From assembly GCA_946811695.1 (NCBI GenBank), contig OX328124.1, positions 95,064,804 to 95,128,803 of the forward strand: DNA of 64,000 nucleotides, given 5' to 3'. Each line of letters opens with the position of its first letter. Position 1 is the first letter of the stretch. The stretch comes from Gonocerus acuteangulatus. Taxonomy: Eukaryota; Arthropoda; Insecta; Hemiptera; Coreidae. Made by a program: the position numbers and the translations under genes. Below, in pieces: positions 61,473 to 64,000 of this stretch. The notes beneath the pieces were generated by a model. That model was not told the DNA's origin. It ran no database searches and saw only the letters and a list, made by a program, of their open reading frames with translations.

Positions 61473-63981
61473 GTAAGAAAACGACTATTCTCCAAGGAGC
61501 AATAATATGAGAATACAAAGTCAATAAATAGAGTTTAGCCTTTTTCTCTAGTTTAGAAAAAAGAGTAAATCCTACCAACATCGAAGCTACAACACAAACT
61601 TTTCCAATAAACAACTCAAAAAGGATGGAAACATTTACAGATCAGACCTTCGGAATCCAAGTTGCAGTCAAGGCTCGTGGCTCCCTTGGAAAAGAGCAGT
61701 CAAAAACTAAAGCAATTACAAATGGAGAGATTCTAGAGCAGCTATTTACTCTGAATTATATTTGTTTTTTGCAATTAAAACTTTATATTCCACTTGAGTT
61801 AGTATATTTAAGAAGGACTTTAAGGAAGGATAAGGATTGGTTTGTTCCACCATTGAAATCATTCGTTTCATGATAAAAAAAAACCCTATTATTCTGCTTC
61901 ATTGGTTTCTAGTTATTCCCCAGCCTAAAGAATTCTATAGGAAATGAATGAACCTTTAGTCCGAAAGTTCCAACTTAAAGGCTCTTGAAAACATAGTAAT
62001 CTCATTAAACAAATCAAGGATTTATGAACAAATAATACATGCTTAAACATAAAGGCTCTTGAAAACATAGTAATCTCATTAAACAAATCAAGGATTTATG
62101 AACAAATAATACATGCTAAAACATAAAGGCTCTTAAAAACATAGTAATCTCATTAAACAAATCAAGGATTTATGAACAAATAATACATGCTTAAACATAA
62201 AGGCTCTTGAAAACATAGTAATCTCATTAAACACTATACAGGATATAATACATGCTAAAACATAAAGGCTCTTGAAAACATAGTAATCCCATTAAACACT
62301 ATACAGGATATAATACATGCTAAAACATAAAGGCTCTTGAAAACATAGTAATCTCATTAAACAAATCAAGGATTTATGAACAAATAATACATGCTTAAAC
62401 ATAAAGGCTCTTGAAAACATAGTAATCTCATTAAACACTATACAGGATATAATACATGCTAAAACATAAAGGCTCTTGAAAACATAGTAATCTCATTAAA
62501 CACTATACAGGATATAATACATGCTAAAACATAAAGGCTCTTGAAAACATAGTAATCTCATTAAACACTATACAGGATATAATACATGCTAAAACATGAA
62601 GGCTCTTGAAAACATAGTAATCTCATTAAACACTATACAGGATATAATACATGCTAAAACATAAAGGCTCTTGAAAACATAGTAATCTCATTAAACACTA
62701 TACAGGATATAATACATGCTAAAACATGAAGGCTCTTGAAAACATAGTAATCTCATTAAACACTATACAGGATATAATACATGCTAAAACATAAAGGCTC
62801 TTGAAAACATAGTAATCTCATTAAACACTATACAGGATATAATACATGCTAAAACATGAAGGCTCTTGAAAACATAGTAATCTCATTAAACACTATACAG
62901 GATATAATACATGCTAAAACATAAAGGCTCTTGAAAACATAGTAATCTCATTAAACACTATACAGGATATAATACATGCTAAAACATAAAGGCTCTTGAA
63001 AACATAGTAATCTCATTAAACACTATACAGGATATAGCCAAATTGTAAAACTTTTTAGAGGGCACGAAAAACGTCTAAGCTAGTATAATTCCTTTGGGAA
63101 ATAAATATCTACGAGGTCACACTAGCATTCATTACCATATTTCTGGTGCGATTTAATGTATTTCCCCAAAACAAAAATTTTTGCTGTGTGAAAAAAAAGT
63201 TGTTAGACAAGAAATTAATTTTACGAGAAAACGGACTTAGCCCATTTTGAAATTCATCGCCTCATATCATAAATAAATAAATTCAGACATCAGGAGCATC
63301 TTTTTGTTATGTTTCGAGGCTACTCCGCAGTTAGAACAATCTTATATGTTTTGTTATGTTTCGAGGCTACTCCGCAGTTAGAGCAATCTTATATGATTTG
63401 TTATGTTTCGAGGCTACTCCGCAGTTAGAACAATCTTATATGTTTTGTTATGTTTCGAGGCTACTCCGCAGTTAGAACAATCTTAAATGTTTTGAAATTA
63501 TTTTGTCGTAAAGAACACGCCGGTTACAATCCCATTATTAATTTAATGATTATTTACCTCTCTGTGGTAAATAATTTTGTTTACAGATTCTTTAAAAAAA
63601 AAAAACTAAAATGATAAAATAACGAATAAAAGAGAAATAATAATACACTAACGCCAACGGCCATATCCACGTTAAATACACCGGTTCCCGTTGGTCACCG
63701 AAGTTAAGCAACGTCGGGCGTGGTCAATACCTGAATGGGTGACCGACCACGTGCTGTTGGCATTATAAAAGGGTGGCAACCCGTAGATAGCCCGGCGCTA
63801 ATAGCCAAATAGTTGATGCGCCGTTAAAAACGAAAAAAAAAATAATACACTAACCTGTCTCATGTGCCTCAATTTATCGCTGAGATGTCTCATGCTCGGA
63901 TCTGCTACTGTTTCGGTCCAATTAAGTTCAGGGTTGTATCGCTGTGCGTCAAGGCCTGGCCTTACCAATGGTTTAGTGTAT
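51158..63981 (-). CDS. dally: Glypican, dally (GPC3/5) type; 3' three exons only
   Basis: This is a GPI-anchored heparan-sulfate proteoglycan of the outer cell surface; insect Dally modulates Dpp/BMP, Wingless and Hedgehog signals. Exons on the minus strand: 63855-63981, 52797-52947 and 51158-51327; the 5' exons lie past the window edge. They encode about 148 C-terminal residues. YTKPLVRPGLDAQRYNPELN, then WTETVADPSMRHLSDKLRHM matches the end of the GPC3-type core. The next exon holds two Ser-Gly clusters beside acidic residues (MGSGSGGPNFWDD and NEEGSGSGDGI), the usual heparan-sulfate attachment context. The last exon ends with a Ser/Thr/Pro-rich stretch and a moderately hydrophobic tail (ASVTVIIFVSTTRWFLV) without following charge, as expected of a GPI signal. 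All junctions are GT-AG and in frame. Assignment to dally rather than dally-like rests on the GPC3-like DKL-H motif. Confidence 0.88.
51480..52557 (-). other. Glypican last intron, left part
   Basis: AT-rich; no gene or repeat recognised. Confidence 0.6.
52560..52720 (-). repeat. SINE, minus strand
   Basis: Read on the minus strand: GGTGAGTCCCACC (B-box region), GAGAAAATTCCTCGCTGCAC, GGATGTCGGGGCTAACGACC and AAGATGTTGGTGCGCTATAA plus A-rich. This matches the copy at 43638, with a diverged or truncated head. Confidence 0.8.
52797..52947 (-). CDS. dally: Glypican exon with Ser-Gly attachment sites
   Basis: VVLSHVHHDRPSPVPDSLTM followed by the SGSG clusters. Donor ATAG|GTGAGT; acceptor GGCAG at 52948. 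Confidence 0.9.
53176..53320 (-). repeat. Dispersed repeat (CCTCCCTATGG family)
   Basis: GGTTCCTCCCTCCCTCCATA, GGAGGAAACCCGGTTATGAG and ATTTCACGTTTCAGAACC recur at 57060-57220 and, inverted, at 3400-3500 and 19125-19200. Confidence 0.65.
53340..53830 (+). pseudogene. RTE-like LINE ORF2 C-terminal fragment, copy 2
   Basis: VFERKILWSLYGGVV, WAEHVARMVEGDIPKTLLTE, SRRRGRPRLRWSDHVVEVAR and SILSGRN, then KLLEEAKTRRR follow the conserved LINE order F-E-R-K-I-L-R, W-A-G-H-V-x-R-M, G-R-R-x-x-G-R-P-R-x-R-W, L-L-E-E-A-K. Frame changes and stops show it is inactive. Confidence 0.85.
53850..54950 (-). other. Glypican intron, no feature seen
   Basis: AT-rich, with A runs at about 54497-54545. Nothing recognised. 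Confidence 0.5.
54955..55039. repeat. (GT)n-rich tract
   Basis: Degenerate GT/GC dinucleotide run. Confidence 0.9.
55311..55564. mobile_element. MITE nested in the 4.86-kb transposon (TA site)
   Basis: Terminal inverted repeats TCGTCTCTACCATGTCAAAC and GTTTGACATGGCAGGGACGA, flanked by TA. The uninterrupted target is preserved at about 28180-28200 in the sister transposon copy, which reads straight through. Confidence 0.82.
55724..56120 (+). mobile_element. PIF/Harbinger-like element, 5' end
   Basis: Starts GGCCCAGCACACACACTGTG right after TAA, the TWA target type of Harbinger elements. Repeated TTGCAAACCAGTTGCG strings follow. A short frame from ATG at 55932 reads MSDSDEEDVDILSQSTHFYD. The right terminus was not found. 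Confidence 0.4.
56860..57240. repeat. Composite of dispersed-repeat pieces
   Basis: GCGAACAGACAAATTCGTAT, ACAAGGTGTCCCCAACATAA, GTCATGAGGTTAACCTCATA and CCTCCCTACATAGGGAGGAA succeed each other. The last two are partly palindromic and recur elsewhere in the window. Confidence 0.5.
57841..57889 (+). ncRNA. Hammerhead-ribozyme-like motif 2
   Basis: CTGACGA at 57848 (CUGANGA core), one extra A, a perfect six-pair stem II GGCTAC/GTAGCC around CAATGA, GAAA at 57874, palindromic ACGT stem III, then C. Stem I is weak: one G-C pair, a mismatch, then three A-U pairs. The extra base before stem II is in the same place as in the motif at 9437. Confidence 0.45.
58165..59720. mobile_element. Foldback element with long terminal inverted repeats
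   Basis: AACATTAATTCCCC-like ends, CTCGAAAGCCGGGGGGAGAA and TGCCGCAATCGCTA on the left recur inverted on the right (GTTCTCCCCCCGGCTTTCGA, TAGCGATTGCGGCA). A third, direct copy of part of the arm is at 59128-59370. Outer ends read ATAGAGGGG and, inverted, CATAGAGGC. No coding region. Confidence 0.78.
59817..59859. repeat. Short perfect hairpin
   Basis: CTAGAAACTTCG and CGAAGTTTCTAG flank a loop of about 16 bases, inside the right end of the 4.86-kb transposon. Confidence 0.9.
60050..60400 (-). repeat. Dispersed repeat, reverse copy of the 3120 family
   Basis: TTTCAAAGGTCAAGCTCGTT and ACGAAATTCACGC mirror 3120-3260. Confidence 0.5.
60565..61450 (+). repeat. Dispersed repeat family B, two to three copies
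   Basis: GGATACTGTCAGTTTTCTAT, TGGCACCTAAAATCTTCCTT, ACTAATGGCACTAGGGATAT and GATGACGCAGTTCCTGCGAG at 60565-60785; a second copy at 60995-61170; an end fragment (GCTAAGATGACGTAGCACCT) at 61412. Confidence 0.75.
61444..61472. repeat. Poly(T) run
   Basis: About 29 T residues adjoining the family B end. Confidence 0.9.
61980..63036. repeat. Minisatellite, 16 units of 65 or 74 bp
   Basis: Each unit starts GGCTCTTGAAAACATAGTAA and ends TACATGCT(T/A)AAACAT. Units starting at 61980, 62054, 62128 and 62332 are 74 bp, with AAATCAAGGATTTATGAACA; the others are 65 bp, with CACTATACAGGATATAATAC. From 62536 units alternate ACATAAAGG and ACATGAAGG, giving a 130-bp higher-order unit. It lies in the large glypican intron. 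Confidence 0.97.
63306..63493. repeat. Tandem repeat, 4 x 47 bp
   Basis: GTTATGTTTCGAGGCTACTC starts at 63306, 63353, 63400 and 63447; units differ by one or two bases. Confidence 0.97.
63653..63840 (+). mobile_element. 5S-rRNA-headed SINE, copy 2, with 14-bp TSD
   Basis: AATAATACACTAAC at 63639-63652 and 63841-63854 flanks the element. The head is 5S rRNA from its first base: GCCAACGGCCATATCCACGT, ACCGAAGTTAAGCAACGTCG, TGAATGGGTGACCGACCACG, GTGCTGTTGGC, with about 11 bases missing near the 3' end. The tail is AAAAGGGTGGCAACCCGTAG, ATAGCCCGGCGCTAATAGCC, GATGCGCCGTTAAAAA. The 5S internal promoter boxes are retained. The right target copy is the glypican splice donor. Confidence 0.96.
63855..63981 (-). 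CDS. dally: Glypican exon (end of core domain), adjoining a SINE
   Basis: YTKPLVRPGLDAQRYNPELN through RHLSDKLRHMRQ, with one N-W-T glycosylation sequon. Acceptor CCATTGCAG at 63982; donor AGACAG|GTTAGT at 63854, which is the edge of the SINE target duplication. Confidence 0.9.
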
Positions 63982-64000
63982 CTGCAATGGAAAAAAAATA

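Noticed and set aside
61625..61873. An 82-residue reading frame
   Set aside because: No recognisable domain, AT-rich codons, antisense within a glypican intron and no splice or promoter support.
61980..63493. CRISPR array
   Set aside because: Units are contiguous 65/74- or 47-bp tandem repeats without unique spacers, in a eukaryotic intron.
63653..63765. A genuine 5S rRNA gene
   Set aside because: About 11 bases are missing near the 3' end, a SINE tail and A-rich end follow, and target duplications flank it, so it is a retroposon. The same applies at 14694.

Overview
The window is eukaryotic nuclear DNA, AT-rich and packed with introns and repeats, from an arthropod and most likely an insect. 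The evidence is consensus GT-AG introns, two animal genes with insect-like products, and dense fragments of insect-type non-LTR elements, DNA transposons and Pol III SINEs. I cannot name the species.

Two host genes are supported. On the + strand, 12338-45076 holds a complete 14-exon coding sequence for a type III sodium/phosphate symporter (SLC20/PiT family). The assembled exons stay in frame for 717 codons including the stop and carry both halves of the duplicated PHO4 domain. On the - strand, 51158-63981 holds the last three coding exons of a dally-type (GPC3/5-like) glypican: Ser-Gly glycosaminoglycan sites and a GPI-type C-terminus. Its 5' part lies beyond the right edge. The two genes converge tail to tail, with about 6 kb between their stop codons.

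Layout: 1-11 kb is intergenic, with decayed LINEs, SINEs, inverted repeats and (AT)n tracts. A 218-bp-armed palindrome here carries a hammerhead-ribozyme-like motif. 11-12.3 kb is the likely promoter and 5' UTR zone of the transporter. 12.3-45 kb is the transporter; its introns hold a 5S-rRNA-headed SINE, tRNA-headed SINEs, LINE fragments, hAT-like MITEs with 8-bp target duplications, a pogo-like MITE, a transposon with 5-bp target duplications and a minus-strand LTR. 45-51 kb is the inter-stop region with both 3' UTRs. 51-64 kb is the glypican 3' end; its large intron holds a 4.86-kb transposon full of nested insertions, a 65/74-bp minisatellite, a 47-bp tandem repeat and a second 5S-headed SINE inserted at a splice donor.

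The strongest unusual signal is a SINE superfamily whose copies have different Pol III promoter heads (5S rRNA or two tRNA-like types) but share a 3' tail. The tail folds into a hairpin whose stem pairs are kept by covariation, and three tail-only insertions occur, each with target-site duplications. The transporter imports inorganic phosphate with sodium, and the glypican is a cell-surface co-receptor for morphogens; nothing suggests they work together.
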